64,000 bases of DNA, taken from the NCBI GenBank assembly GCA_011033025.1, contig WFMF01000478.1, positions 1-64,000 of the forward strand, given 5' to 3'. The position numbers and the translations under genes were made by a program. This stretch comes from Beroe forskalii (taxonomy: Eukaryota > Ctenophora > Nuda > Beroida > Beroidae). Shown here one piece after another: positions 13,301 to 22,814 of this stretch. The notes below the pieces were generated by a model, which saw only the letters and a program-made list of their open reading frames with translations, did no database searches and was not told the DNA's origin. How positions within the stretch are numbered: the first letter of the stretch is position 1; each line of letters begins with the position of its first letter.

Positions 13301-13841
13301 TCACCAGACTCACGGAGGCAAAGCCAGCCTCATCGTCACTGATAACATCCATATCACAAGATATCAGCAGTTCGTCTGAGGGTGTCTGCTGCTTCACCTT
13401 CACCACATTCAGTGCTGATATCACCTTGGTCTTTGTCAGAACTTCCTTGGCCATGGTAGAGAATGCCACCTTCTCAGTCCTCGTGAACTTACCCCACGTG
13501 TAAGTCAAAGGAGCATCCTCCTTCTTGGAGCGTTGTATGACCTGAGTTCTGACTCTCGTTGCCCTGACAACGGTAGTGTAGTCATCTATTTCCTCACACG
13601 TGACAAAGTCACTTCTCTCAGCTTGACTCATGAAGTCAGCCAGGTATCGGAATCCTTCAGGGGTTACGCTCAGAGATCCATCCTGCGCCTCGCCGATGAG
13701 CTCGGAGCGAAAGAGCTCATCGACAATGCCGCTGACGGTCCCCTGAGGCAAGTGGAATAGTGTTGCTACGGCACTATTCAAGGAGAAGTGTGGGTTCGCT
13801 AGCAGATGAGAGTAGATTTCCTGTCTTTCGGAGCTGGACAT
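4326..13841 (-). CDS. Giant winged-helix / filamin-type Ig-repeat protein (3171 aa, single exon)
   Basis: One open frame without introns. The ATG at 13841-13839 is chosen because an in-frame TGA lies just upstream; the frame also has a GTG one codon earlier, which is not a likely start. Residues about 6-73 resemble a winged helix. Residues about 274-1935 are 17 filamin-type Ig domains. Residues 1940-3171 are low-complexity, rich in Ser, Asp and Glu, with basic KRKKKPKKHGKP-type patches. No CH actin-binding domain, signal peptide or membrane segment is visible, so an intracellular scaffold is inferred. True filamins carry CH domains at the N terminus; here a winged helix stands in that place. 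The frame ends (INFIERDEIVIY) where the next repeat runs on in another frame, so the natural C terminus may be lost or altered. A possible acceptor (CCCCCCTCTAG) near 13874 suggests a 5' UTR intron. I do not recognise a named orthologue. Confidence 0.88.
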   Translation of the reverse strand: MSSSERQEIYSHLLANPHFSLNSAVATLFHLPQGTVSGIVDELFRSELIGEAQDGSLSVTPEGFRYLADFMSQAERSDFVTCEEIDDYTTVVRATRVRTQVIQRSKKEDAPLTYTWGKFTRTEKVAFSTMAKEVLTKTKVISALNVVKVKQQTPSDELLISCDMDVISDDEAGFASVSLVKPVMKSADHSPPESLSDEGKPSPQYSSFDNMSDTPDLALGETDDLGFTPVNVRVPREFEEIPDNGFEFPEEQISLLMDSSIGDDESPSSYSPEVRLPDFNQLSLRPNQTYRLPMLFATNEVKDLQVVCIHVETNTLLNVELVQTYDNTSMFTASIDIRGPGKHLLIVKVAGRDVENSPFVFNVRNSNRSGVCTFVKQRNNYKFLWEKGIVTFQVDASGAGPGIVTTFVETPYDKVLELSSDDIMRTFTYTFKPISNGIYTVKVYLDSSLIAECPREIFICGLPPSETGAKPNVQFPDISSMTITPHQTLKLHVLVLEEDLPNLVVSCSHTELDYQVPVSVEKDEEGKVMALLTLSNGGKYEISFMVNGIHAPKSPMPVFVEGPIHDMQCTFRIHENEQIFRFDDGTIEFEVENLQPTKGCQLSAKVTQPSGSVQEIPSQLLEDSVFMFNFAPIETGTHEFVVENMGRPIINCPRTVKVSAVADPNAQPTVKFPDISKTQIFPNQILKLPVHLYPDDAPHLKVVCRHLDLDHLIPVTIDCDAAEPGKMVATLTLCNGGNYELSFLVKGRHAAQSPMQFFVEGCVYDMQCVLKSQPPDDHVFAFTAGTVSFQVENTIPEKPTELFVEVIQPSSAAVNIPTDNLNNNLHSFNFAPIETGLHDFVIQNYGRPIMDTPRTIKITAVVTPKKRPRVKFPDISEKQIFPNQILKLPIRVDEKDLPDLEVSCIHKDLQYNVPLTLDSSNPEKVVVVLPITNGGHYELHFLVRGEHALNSPMPFYVQGTVYDTQCIYKKHPDEQVFAFHRGVITFEVENTVPERSTELCVRVLQPSGDPVNIYPKMQVDSLFQYQFTPAQVGSHEFIVENWGRPIVDSPRKIKISSLPTTLKRPSVRFPDISKTKILVNQILKLPIHVDAADKPSLEVKCVHLDLGYDVPISLDEMDGKLILSLALQNGGNYELQFQVDGEHAPKSPMVFFVEGPVHDTQCTFKKQEDDHVFRFVDGAVEFEVENQMPDRDVELLAKVVQPSGSHEKLSSLPISDILYMFNFAPVEIGPHEFSVENFGRPIADSPRTVKISALRSVSKRPNIICPDLSKMKLLPNQIIKIPIYLEQNDLPFLVVSCTHTELKYEIPASVDKTDPRRVIVTLHPTNGGYYELCFLIKGEHAGNSPMMLFVDGPVFDNQCVFKKQPNDHYFLFNEGTITFQVDNTIPDVDVELDATVLQPDGSEVDVDLGVISENSFSFKFTPSKSGRHDFIVKNKGRPIAGSPQSLLLTVVNVMPKGPLVKFPDISKSRIIANQILKFPILIHDKYLPDLEISCLHLDLESDVPLSLDTSNAPMVIVSIPLTNGGNYELNIRVNHEHVYMSPMKFTVEGPIHDMQCAFRRQPNDQVFSFEDGYITFEVENRSPEMNIDLKACAISPSGDSVALPPAQHSNSLYSFKFAPTEPGLHEFVVQNNDNHIVDSPRKVKIPVFMIYQPVRFPDLSSLTIHSHQTLKLQIQVEGGKLPLFEVSCTHLDLKYDIPVVIEEAGLSMIVITIVFSNGGNHAISFLLNGNHLPLSPMEFCVEGPVYDNQCVLVPYPNHKNFKLIDGKLEFTVQNLIPERDTKLNAQVVQQSGLTTDLVPKPSSENTYSFTFPVTETGLHLFKVSNHGFSIQDCPAKVIISKPVLPKYEGPPAVQGKNIIISFCTQGVPDAKMTALCLDPDSKKYPFEIQTAHEKVSLVITPKKTGPYTFKRIYWGSHRIPIKIILEICFVRGRLALRMDETAPGSAEAPVTMIEMDDEMPSSGSFEFGLQAHEAKKPKPQVEVLELSAPVEIPCEELNMLMEECEQPLMKELSSGIEFTIPFDKTDAELEFYKPLAEIPDLKPMSKCSTDLDFEFIQPVQEPSLAYNICQVDSPRSGILVEPEDPNKASPKQKKPSIEMMDSDAPAEPRISIGSDFEKLESVSFNDGSPLYCDYHEGRSSPREGHKDQFHPIMAGLGFPGWPKGLRNEDDVLLRPESTTRKSLKDDIDPSNDKDLAYDVDPDDIELSDICNESDNEPGSGSPYEGRPLVMTHDDWDSICSSTDSDDDPAESGASPLITVQLIEPVHASCPEDRPTYDPLMAGLGLQDKPKGLDGLGKVKSPDKILGDHPIVSIIPRDYSISSDGSSFERDEQYFPMEGSSPSRKASDDTEGDEEPNTYPQCESVSIPSSDGSIHNISIEAEGPDKSDNDTVDYMQEMYPLMSEQNLKEFPNGISERKKIESNKHDQKVPQSLSDDIDDDVQPMSDDRSSEASISGDNIAEIGPYPLITANLVEPVYSKLPEERPSYDPIMAGLGQPDKPKGVDEVGDVPSKKRMPRKVHRDPSVPHDKKDSSSSEDSSLGSDEEQILLKPERSSRKSSASTNEDDIDKALNLCEGVSVSSSDEDAYDLEVEADVPDSPGIKTTKEREDYLPSKMVEKDAALHSDSAPLMSGRKMSDKPKGLSDKRKKKPKKHGKPVPDSKDLQDGISSDSEGTSSSSSDSSDHSSISGDEKGDDPVPERRTIVAPHDDKDSSPSSSDSEDAAERGSPVITVNLVEPVYAKPPEERPSYDPIMAGLGQSDKPKGVDDVPSKERVPDRDRKDHPLPYDEMGAPMDSSSSDHSSLGSDEEQILLKPERSSRKSSVSTNEDDIDKALNLCEGVSVSSSDDDGHDFEVEADVPDSAERTTTKKGEDYSPSKMVGKDWAPHSDSAPLMSGCRMSDMPKGISDKRKKRPKKHGKPFPESGDLQDGISSDSEGTSSSSSDSSDHKLSISGDEKDDEQVPERRTIVTPYDDKDSSPSSSDSEDVDETDACPVISAQLVEPVHSKRPDETTDERPLYSAIVKQNLLDKTDQPKEVNPLMRGRKLSDLPKGIPSKGEKKPKKHSKVVPDSSDNSSISDDEKGEEQVPERRPIVAPHDDKDSSPSSSDSEDTAEIGSSPEISAQLIEPVHSKRPDESPDKRPLYSAIVKQSLIDEKDQPKEVNFIERDEIVIY
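4330..7420 (-). repeat. Ser/Asp/Glu-rich coding repeats with PxM[AS]G...PKG motif
   Basis: The C-terminal third of the giant protein is made of imperfect repeats with very similar DNA. Three elements recur: a P-[LI]-M-[AS]-G-x(4-6)-PKG motif (near 7375, 7010, 6370, 5950, 5590, 5165 and 4725, with a variant near 6640), an acidic serine run of the SSSDSED type preceded by HDDKDS or HDDWDS, and an LVEPVHSKRPEE-like linker. Many S-x-x-[DE] sites fit casein kinase 2 phosphorylation, which is an inference. Near-identical blocks at 4860-5640 and 5650-6460 point to recent unequal duplication. Confidence 0.8.
8035..13025 (-). repeat. Coding array of about 17 filamin-type Ig domains in A/B pairs
   Basis: Eight pairs of about 197 residues plus one divergent final domain. 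A-type domains open with KFPDIS or RFPDLS, carry NQILKLP and a central DLxVSCxHLDL, and end TNGGNYELSFLVKGEHAPxSP-MPFFVEGP, the usual filamin GG-Y-x-V plus SPF hallmark. B-type domains open VxDxQCxFKKQP, carry GxxEFEVEN and QPSGS, and end in GRPIxDSPRTVKIS. Approximate A starts are residues 274, 472, 670, 869, 1067, 1264, 1460, 1655 and 1845. The first B domain (CTFVKQ...ECPREIFICGL) is of a different subtype, which reappears twice in the broken region below 4.1 kb. Such domains bind partner peptides in known filamins; partners here are unknown. Confidence 0.85.
13623..13826 (-). other. Winged-helix-like N-terminal domain of the giant protein
   Basis: Residues about 6-73 show the pattern of a small winged helix: a first helix (RQEIYSHLLANP), a helix-turn-helix core with PQGTVSGIVDELFRSELI, then a wing ending SLSVTPEGFRYLADF. 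The TVSxIVDxL...LI...LTxEG arrangement is common in MarR/DEP-like winged helices that bind DNA or act as protein-interaction modules. Residues 74-273 form a linker rich in Asp, Glu and Ser. The assignment rests on pattern only; a structure prediction would settle it. Confidence 0.5.
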
Positions 13842-15620
13842 CACATCTTTAGCGGGATACGTGTATCACATATCTAGAGGGGGGATTAGTTTCCGGGGTA
13901 AGACACAGCAGATAGCTATTAAAGCTGTATAGGTAGGAAGAATGGTTTTTAAATTCAAATTTATTTTTCAATCATTTTTCAAAGGTCAATGTTTCAATTT
14001 CAAATATAATTTGTCAAAATTAAGGTATAACATATCGTGCTAACAATAATTTTATAAGCAAGCAAAAAAGAAATTTTGTTGACGAAGAATGTATTCACAG
14101 ACTTGTTTTTGGACTAGAAAATAATTGTAATACGTCCAATAATCGATAGATCAATAAATCAGTAAGTGTTCTCGATCGATAACAAAGGAAAACCAATACA
14201 CTGCTTTTGATATGCGCGTGAAAGCAATTGTGATGCAATAATTCTACTGTACTGTGGGTGTTATTAAACTTTTAATGTGTCTCATGTGAGCTCTGTGGAA
14301 CATGAATAACACTTGATTGTGTGGAGGGAATGCTGCATGGGAATGTTTTATGTTACACTACAGAAAAGAGGAGCAGGACGGGAGAATGTTGCTGGTAGAG
14401 GAAGGTAGGAAAAACCTGATAGATGAACAGTTAAGAAATCTCAGATTTCAGAACGGAGAACCCTCGCTGGATAATGAACTTACAACAAAGAAGAGACAAG
14501 ACTTGTCAAGAATTCATTGTGAAACTTTCGAATTACGGTTTATCAACTATCATGGAACCTTTGGCCAGGGAGCCAAGGAACCTTACTTCAATGGGCAATC
14601 ATCAACTTTGGTAATTGGAGAAAACAATAAACAACATGCCAAAAAACCAGAGAATTGAATCAACCCCAATTATTAATGTAATTTAGTGCAAAATGTTATA
14701 GTTTTAATTTAAGACATCTCATAAGTTTTGAATTGAAAAAAATAATATAGAAAATGTCAAAACAGCCCCCAGACAAGTCAATAACTTCTATCAAATTTAT
14801 TCAGTGCGCGATGTTATAAATCACTTCAAAAACATACAGAAACCTATTTGTAACAACGGACACCGATCCAACTGTGTCAAGGGCGCAGAATTTTCATACA
14901 AAGCTAAATCGTGAGCGACGGGACCACTTTTAACTTTGAAATAATATTATTCACTCTAGACATTGATAATATTATCCAAAGAAGATAATGCATAACTTTA
15001 AGTTAAAGTTTCTAAGTGTCATGCATGTGAATTGAAAAGCGCTCAAATTATCAAATGCGCAGATTAAGATTTCAAATGAAACCGCCTACTTCAGCAACTG
15101 TTCTCCCTTTGGTAATTAGGTTTTTCAAAAGGCATAGAAAGCAAAAAATCGAATTTGGTTTAAAGAGTAACTTTCTGTTAATTTCAGTGTACTGTGGAAG
15201 CACAACTGTCATGGGAGTCAGGGATGGCCCAAGGCGGCTTCCAGGTCTTAGGGAGTCTAAACCAGGGAAACTTGTCGGAACTTAATATCTGGGAACAAAA
15301 ACTACCCTAATTCCAATCGATTCAGCGCCCAAAGAGAACATGGGTTTGGACATACTAGCATGATAGTTCCAGAGTCTTGGGCAATTTATTTGAAAATTCT
15401 TGAACTCCCCCCAAATGGGGTGGTCTTTAAAGGTCTTTTGACAATGTTCTTGTGGTCACTATTTTTAGATCACACTGGAACATCATTTCAATAGGTCAGT
15501 AAACTAGTAGGGTGCCCAAACTTGGCAAATATCACAAAATAGAATTTGAGAAAAAGAGCAGATATAATCTCCAATTATAATTCATTTCAACAGTACGACA
15601 AAATGGTACCCACGATAATT
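13842..15620. other. 5' flank of the giant gene, no supported gene
   Basis: AT-rich sequence between the giant gene and the minisatellite. A possible splice acceptor for a 5' UTR exon is near 13874 on the minus strand. A 113-codon plus-strand frame at 14317-14658 has no recognisable domain, signal or splice context, and I do not call it a gene. Confidence 0.5.
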
Positions 15621-15624
15621 CAGA

Positions 15625-16499
15625 CTGGTGCAACTACGTTTCACACTGGTGTCAACAGCTATACAGCACACTGGTGTCAGTGATTCGTCGGACTGGTGTC
15701 AGCTATACGTCACACTGGTGTCAGCAATACGTCAAACTGGTGTCAGCTATACGTCACACTGGTGTCAGCTATACTTCACACAGGTGTCAGTTAAACTTCA
15801 CACTGGTGTCAGCTATACGTCACACTGGTGTCAGCTATACTTCACACTGGTGTCAGCTATACGTCACACTGGTGTCAGCTATACGTCACACAGGTGTCAG
15901 CTATACGTCACACTGGTGTCAGCTACACGTCACACAGGTGTCAACTATACGTCACAATGGTGTCAGCTATATTTCACATTGGTGTCAGCTATACGTCACA
16001 CTGGTGTCAGCTATACGTCACACTGGTGTCAGCTATACGTCACACTGGTGTCAACTATACGTCACACTGGTGTCAGCTATACTTCACACTGGTGTCAGTT
16101 ATACTCACACTGGTGTCAGCTATACTTCACACTGGTGTCAGCTATACTTCACACTGGTGTCAGCTATACTTCACACTGGTGTCAGCTATACGTCACACTG
16201 GTGTCAGCTATACTTCACACTGGTGTCAGCTATACTTCACACTGGTGTCAGCTATACTTCACACTGGTGTCAGCTATACGTCACACTGGTGTCAGCTATA
16301 CGTCACACTGGTGTCAGCTATACGTCACACTGGTGTCAGCTACACTTCACACTGGTGTCAGCAATACTTCACACTGGTGTCAACTATACTTCACACTGGT
16401 GTCAGCTATATGTCACACTGGTGTCAGCTATATGTCACACTGGTGTCAGCTATACGTCACACTGGTGTCAGCTATGTGGCACACTGGTGTCAGTACTTT
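15625..16499. repeat. 22-bp minisatellite, about 40 copies
   Basis: Tandem unit CAGCTATACGTCACACTGGTGT (two bases longer than shown here: CAGCTATACGTCACACTGGT + GT). Copies vary mainly at one site, ACGTCAC versus ACTTCAC, with a few single changes and one 21-bp copy near 16105. The unit has no stop in any forward frame and 22 is not a multiple of three, so all three plus frames stay open for 230-325 codons. These frames are by-products of the repeat, not genes. The flanks are unique. Confidence 0.95.
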
Positions 16500-16519
16500 A
16501 AGGCCAGAGGCGGTTCTTA

Positions 16520-19500
16520 GCTGCTCTAAAGCCCATTTATTGGTGCAAGAGGCAGAACCAGAGGAATGTGGTAACATTATAACCAAAGTAGGAAGTGTCA
16601 ATTAACCAGGTGCAGCGTTGTGCAGCAAACGCCATTTTTGTTGAAAAAAATTCTCAGTGCAGCGCCCATCAGCAAACGCGGGTATGAATGTTTCCATTAG
16701 AAAACATCTGAAACAAAAAATAAACGACCTCAACACATTACGCCGAGATTGCCGTACAAAGTAGCCTTTTATCACACGAGTACTATGATAGTACTACTAT
16801 CATAGGAAGGAAGATTACACAGCACCAGCTGGTGGACTCAAAACAAGAGTAGGGCCTTCTTGTAATCCCAAATGTTACATTCGCATATTATAGAATTTAA
16901 TATTATATTATGATTCATAATACTTTAATAAAGTATCATGTAATAGGTACTGGAGTGGCACACGGGTTGAAGAGGTGGGGTGAACAGAGGAAACTGAAGA
17001 TAGAAGCACTGTCGTCGCACTTTTCTCTTTTAATTAAGAGCTGCTTTATTTGTCGCATTTCACAAATATAGGAGACACACAATTGCGACTCTGAATAGAC
17101 TAAATTGAGGTTCTGAATGACTACAATTGGGGTTATGATGTAGTTCAGACGATATTTGGGTGAGAGTATCTCAAACGTTGCGAATATATTTCAAATAAAA
17201 TGGAAACCATGAAGTTAGAATTTGGGACTATACCGACCCCCCTGATTGTGATTATTTCACAGTATTCGCTGTTTGTCTACTGTTCATGCAATAAGATGGA
17301 GAAAAAGGCTTAGTTTTACCCAATATGTCATTAAACCCTACTACGACAAAAATCTGAAGATACTTAGGCAGAACATCCTGAATAGTTGAATGATTGTCCA
17401 AAAACACCATTTTATTTAGATCAAACTGGAATGGCGTGCAAAGTTTCAGGAGTTAAATCGTTAAAAGTCCGGAGTACTACAGACACCTTAGTAGTTAGAA
17501 AATCCCATAAATTATGGGATTTTTCCCAAATTCTGCATCGAAAATTGCCAAGTTACCAATGAAAAAAAAATAATCACATATATTTATAATTAAATAATTT
17601 ACACAACTACTCACCATCACCGTCTTGAAAATTCTGAATTTTACAAAAAAAGATAAAAACAATAAAGGTTCTGTAACGATATGCGGAGGCGACGAGTGGC
17701 AATATCTCATTAATCACTGACATTGTAACTGAGATAAGGGGATTGAATCGGGAATACACTGATACTATAGGCACTAGCAGTTGTTTTTTGTCTATGAACT
17801 CAATTAGGTAGATAGACATTATAACAGAATGATAAAACTTTAACACTGAAATGAAGTACCACACTTCAGTTCAGATCTATACACTTCTAATCCTCCTATA
17901 ATTAAACTAAATAGCTTTTCAAGCAAACACCTGTGAGAGAGTCTCATGGATAAAACAGATCAGTGTGGGTACAGAGCGTATATTAATTATCAAATAGACA
18001 ACTAATCCCAACTAAACGAGTTCATAGCTGCTTCGGAATACTACACGACTAATAGGGAAGCGTAAATACAAGAGTTACCGTCGGGGGTTACCGCGTTGCT
18101 AAAGGAGCAAAGGGTTTACACCACGCGTAGGAAGGGTGGTGGAGGGAATGAGGGATGACGTCATTATCAGGGGTTAGAGTGGGGAGTTGATGCCGTTGCA
18201 GTGCCTGCAACATTCAACAGTCGGGCAATAAATTAACTGAGAAAGCTTGAAGTGTTGGAACTCTAGATTCAACTGACCGAGAAAGTGCTAAGCAGGGACG
18301 TAGCCAGGGAGAAAGTGACATAGGCTAAGTGTCCCATAGAATGGAGAGAATTAGGGAGATCCTGTGCAGCAAACTGCATAGACAAAATAGAAGACATAGC
18401 AATGGGGGAATGGACCGAATTACGAGGTGATCATCAATGCTGTATCTAATACTGTTATCAAATCGGCTGTAATGTATTGAAGTTTAAGCGTTTCAGAAAG
18501 GGGCATGGCTATATAATGCAAGGAATGAAAGATGCTCAAAATCTCAAAAAGCAAACATTTCTATTTCATCGGCTATATTCACTGCCCGTGGTTTAATTTA
18601 AACTCTGAGTCATGCTCTAATCAAATCACACTATCGCCCTTATTTGCTTTTCATTTACTTCTAGTAAAGGCTAAACTTTAAACTCCCTCACGATAAAGCT
18701 TGATTACGTCAGCTCTCAGCACAGAGCCTATGAGATGTGGTTAAGTACCACTTTTTGAGTGCTTGAGTATCACTTTTTAAACTTATGAATGATAAACTGC
18801 TTTAAATTAAGGAATGATAAACTTCTTTAAAAGTGGAAACAAAGCGAGCCCTTTTTCACAAAACCTACCGCAAAAAGAAGATTTAAACATAATACTTTGT
18901 CTTTTAAGGCTGGGGGTTAATTAGCTGAGTAACGTGTATCAGTGTGAAGTTTTTTAATGGATTCGGAGTGAAATGGTGTAAGGATGCTTGATGTCAGGGA
19001 ATAAAATATTCAGTGAGTCAATAAGCGAGTTGAAAACAATAATGAAAGTTCTAAATCTTTCAAAAGCTCGATTAATCACAAAAAATTTCAAACAAACTCT
19101 GACGTGTTGGTTCAATCTCACCAAAAAACAAAAGCTTGGAATTAAAATCCGTTAGAACGAGTTCTGGACCATGTCCATTTAAACAAGGAACAAGTAAAAT
19201 ACATGGTTCAGTAATCAGGCACATACTGAACTGTGGCACTCAAAGAAAAGGCAGTTCTGAGTGACGTCATTATCAGGGTCTAGAATCCGGAATTGATGAC
19301 GTCATTGTGTTATCTTCACGAGCTGGCGTCTACTCTGGTAATTTTAATGCGACTAGAAAGTCTCTCTCAAGCTTGCTTTGATTAATTTGGTGGGTATTTA
19401 GTTGTTGATATTTAATTCAAGGTAAGGCTCTTAATTCTTGGCTCTCTGCAGAAAAGCAGAAGCTATACATGATTGATTTAAAAAAAAATTAGTTTGCAAA

Positions 19501-22500
19501 TCCCTTAATTATTTGTTATATTGAGAATTGAATATCAGTAACACAGGAAAAAGTGCCATAATACCCAATAAATTTAAGCTCGGATTGAGACATCGAGTTC
19601 ATTAAATGAGACATCGAGTTCAAATGAGTTCAAATGGTTGACAAAATAACTAATGACTAATGATTCCTAGAAATGCATGGGGCGAAGCAACCATCAGAGC
19701 CAAAGTCGTATCAATACTTGGAAAAGCACAACTGGAAGCAAACTTTGGGTTTATTTACTGCCACTATCACGAATACTGCGAAGAGAAGAAAGGGAAGGAC
19801 TTAATAAAGTAAACAGGTTAGTAAAGTGTGTAGTAAACAGGGTATCAGACATTGAACTATATGGTCGATGGTATTTTAGGCAAACCTCATGTATTGGTAT
19901 CTGTAATGTACACGCGCTTAGGAAGTAATGAGATTAGGAGGAATTCAGCCAATGCCTCTAAACACTACCAGCAATAGGAAATGGCATGGAAGAGAGACGT
20001 TAATCTATTTTTATCTACAAACCGCAGTACAGAAGTGCTGTAATCTAATCATGTCTCTATACATAATGTCTCTATAGTTTATGTCTCTAAACAGGAAAAA
20101 ATGATGAGATCATGGGAATAATCTCATATGAAAACCAACGAAAAGAAGAAACATGGATTTCTGGGAATCAATATCATTCAAAAGGTCGGAAAATAGGAAA
20201 ATATGAATTTGGTAATTCGGTCCGATTACTACGAAAAGTACAACCGCAAATAGCTCGGCAAATGGCATGGTTGGGATAAAATGCTACTCAACATTAATTG
20301 GAATTTTTTATCACCTCGGCTTCTTCTCGCCCTCGTAAATTAATCCAGAATCCAGATTCCAGCAAATTATTACAGCGGCAAATCAATTAAAACACGCAAA
20401 TCCTCAAAGAAGACAGGGCAAGGTGCGATTGAATCAAGGATTATATTATTGTTTACACAAGAAATCTAATCACCAATATTCTGGCTCAAGCGGTAACATT
20501 AATCATTACAGGAAGAGCGTCACCAGAGAGGACCCTGAGAGGTTCAGTTAAATGCAATCAACTGAATTTCCTGCTTACACTGCTGACAACGTCACTCACA
20601 GTAGTCTGATCATACGCCACGGACTGTATTACTGAGGCGTGTATCTACTACAGGGTTACAACGGGGCCTCCAGAGGTTTAGTTGGCGACCAATTCACTCA
20701 GCTGAACACTGATTAAACGCCATTCAAACACGGGTGTATCTAGTACAAGACAACAAGTACAAACAGAGACAATCTGAAAAAAATAATTAAATAGGCGGTT
20801 TGAATGACGTCATTATCAAATATCATAATGCTAAACGGCCAGTTTTTTTGCGCTGAGTAAGTTATACTACGCGCGGGCAAAAAGTCAGATCAGCATAATC
20901 GGAACGTTCTAAGCAATATTTCGTCACTATCAACTGCTTATAGCTTGAGTCTATCCACGCATTAATTCCCGCGTTAAGTTGGGCGTACGTGGGAAAATAG
21001 TGACATTTAGACTGGGCACAATGATAAATAATGAATAACAATATTTGGAGTAAGTTGCAAAATCAAAGCAAGAAATATCACGCCCAAAATATTATGTTGC
21101 AACTTAAATACTAATTTAGTTAAAATAAGAGTAAAGACCATGATGAAAGATTAAAGACGTGATTAAACATATTTTGGTGCTTTTCAGTTTTCTAGACATA
21201 TAACAGACATACTATCGTGAGCTGGAATGATCGAAGTCTAAGCAAAATATAATTAAACTTCTAAATCAAATTACAACAAATAATGTCAAACGTCTCAGAA
21301 AAAAATACGAATATCACATAAAAGGGTTTTTAGAAAGTGCAATTACAGTGCCCTTGATTTGAAAATAAATATTCCCAATTTGCGAATTCGGATTCCAATT
21401 TTCAAAAATCGGTTCAGTCAGAGATACGATCAGAGTGACAACGTTAAAAGGTCGGAACAAGTTCATAAACAACATGAAATATCCTTAAGGGCATGTGGAG
21501 AGAGGGCTGGGCACATGGGTTATTATAAAGCATAACAAGAGACCTTAAAGTCAGCTACAGAGATGATATAAGTTAATGATTGATAATCACGAACCAAGAA
21601 CAACAAAAGTGAAAAGTCTTGGAAATGAGCCAATTGAACCATTATGATGGTGGCAAAACAAGAATACACGAAAAGAATACACAATTATTTGACTCTATAT
21701 TATAAACTTTGTATAGCTGCAGTGCTTGACTCTAAGCTTAAAGCGGGACCGCAACATTTAAACTGGCGTGAATACAGCGTACAGTACCGTAGTGCGATGC
21801 ATCTGAAGTCAGATGATAGAGAACGCCAACAATCTGTTTGTTTTCAATTCTCTGAAGTACGAGTTATTATCTAGAATTTGAACTCAAAGCAAAGCGCTAA
21901 AATGTTGTACTGGCATTTCTGTATCCGATTCAAGAGCAAAGTGACAATAAACGTTTGTTGGTAGTGTGCAGCAACAATTAATATTTCCGTCAAGAAATCG
22001 CTCAGAAACAAATTTTTGCTCAGATCCGATCATTTGACTTAGCAGAACTATATCGAGTGGCAATACAATCAACTAACTCATGGATCGCGTGTTATCGAAA
22101 TCTATCACACTCGGCTGACTCCTAATTAAAGTAACCAATAATCTACATATTATGCGACGCTAAATCACACAAATGAAGCATGTACTGCGGAGGATTGATT
22201 GACTACAAAGAGAAACAAAGCAGACTCAGCGGAGAGAACGATAAAACACTTCCTAGTAGTGATACAATTACTGTGTGCTATGTAAACAGTGTCTGACAGA
22301 GAGATCACTACAAATATCATTACAGATACGATCAGGAGAGAGGGATCAGTGTGAGATCACCAGAAAGCCGGGAATGTGATTAGGATTGACGAACACGCAT
22401 CCTCGCACTGTAACATTCTGTGTGTGTGTGTGTGTGGGAATGTGAGTGGGGATGTGATTAGGTTTACATTTGACGAGTGTCACGCAGGTCCCACACTACT

Positions 22501-22800
22501 TTAACATTCGATCAGAGTGTTTTATTTCTATCTACATACTACAGTACAGAGGTGCTGTGTATCAATTATCATTACATGCAGCCGACAGGGCGTTGTGAGA
22601 AAAGTGATACTGATATTCTACTTCGGTTCAGCTCGGGTGGGCTTTCATTCACGTGGAAATGGTTCCCCCAACGGCCTCGCGAAAACCACTATTCTGTTCA
22701 TCACAACTACTATGCAAAAAGACCGCGTATTAAAGTGATCAAAATAAGAATCTGGATCAAGAACTGTGGCAGAGAAGTAGTGACAAACTTTTGAAGTTTT
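16520..22800. other. Gene-poor AT-rich region with scattered small repeats
   Basis: No open frame here has domain content or a convincing splice structure. It contains CRE-paired mini-elements near 18153-18208, 19247-19311 and 20790-20830 (the last one lacks its second half), and a (TG)9 microsatellite at 22419-22436. Confidence 0.5.
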
Positions 22801-22814
22801 GACTGGGGAATGCC

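Noticed and set aside
14317..14658. 113-codon plus frame
   Set aside because: No domain, no compositional contrast with its surroundings and no partner exon.
15625..16499. CRISPR-like array
   Set aside because: Units are contiguous with no unique spacers, and the genome is eukaryotic.
15628..16605. Three overlapping plus frames of 230-325 codons with HTGVSYTSHWCQLY-type repeats
   Set aside because: They exist only because a 22-bp repeat without stops is read in all three frames; none is favoured and no splice or start context is seen.
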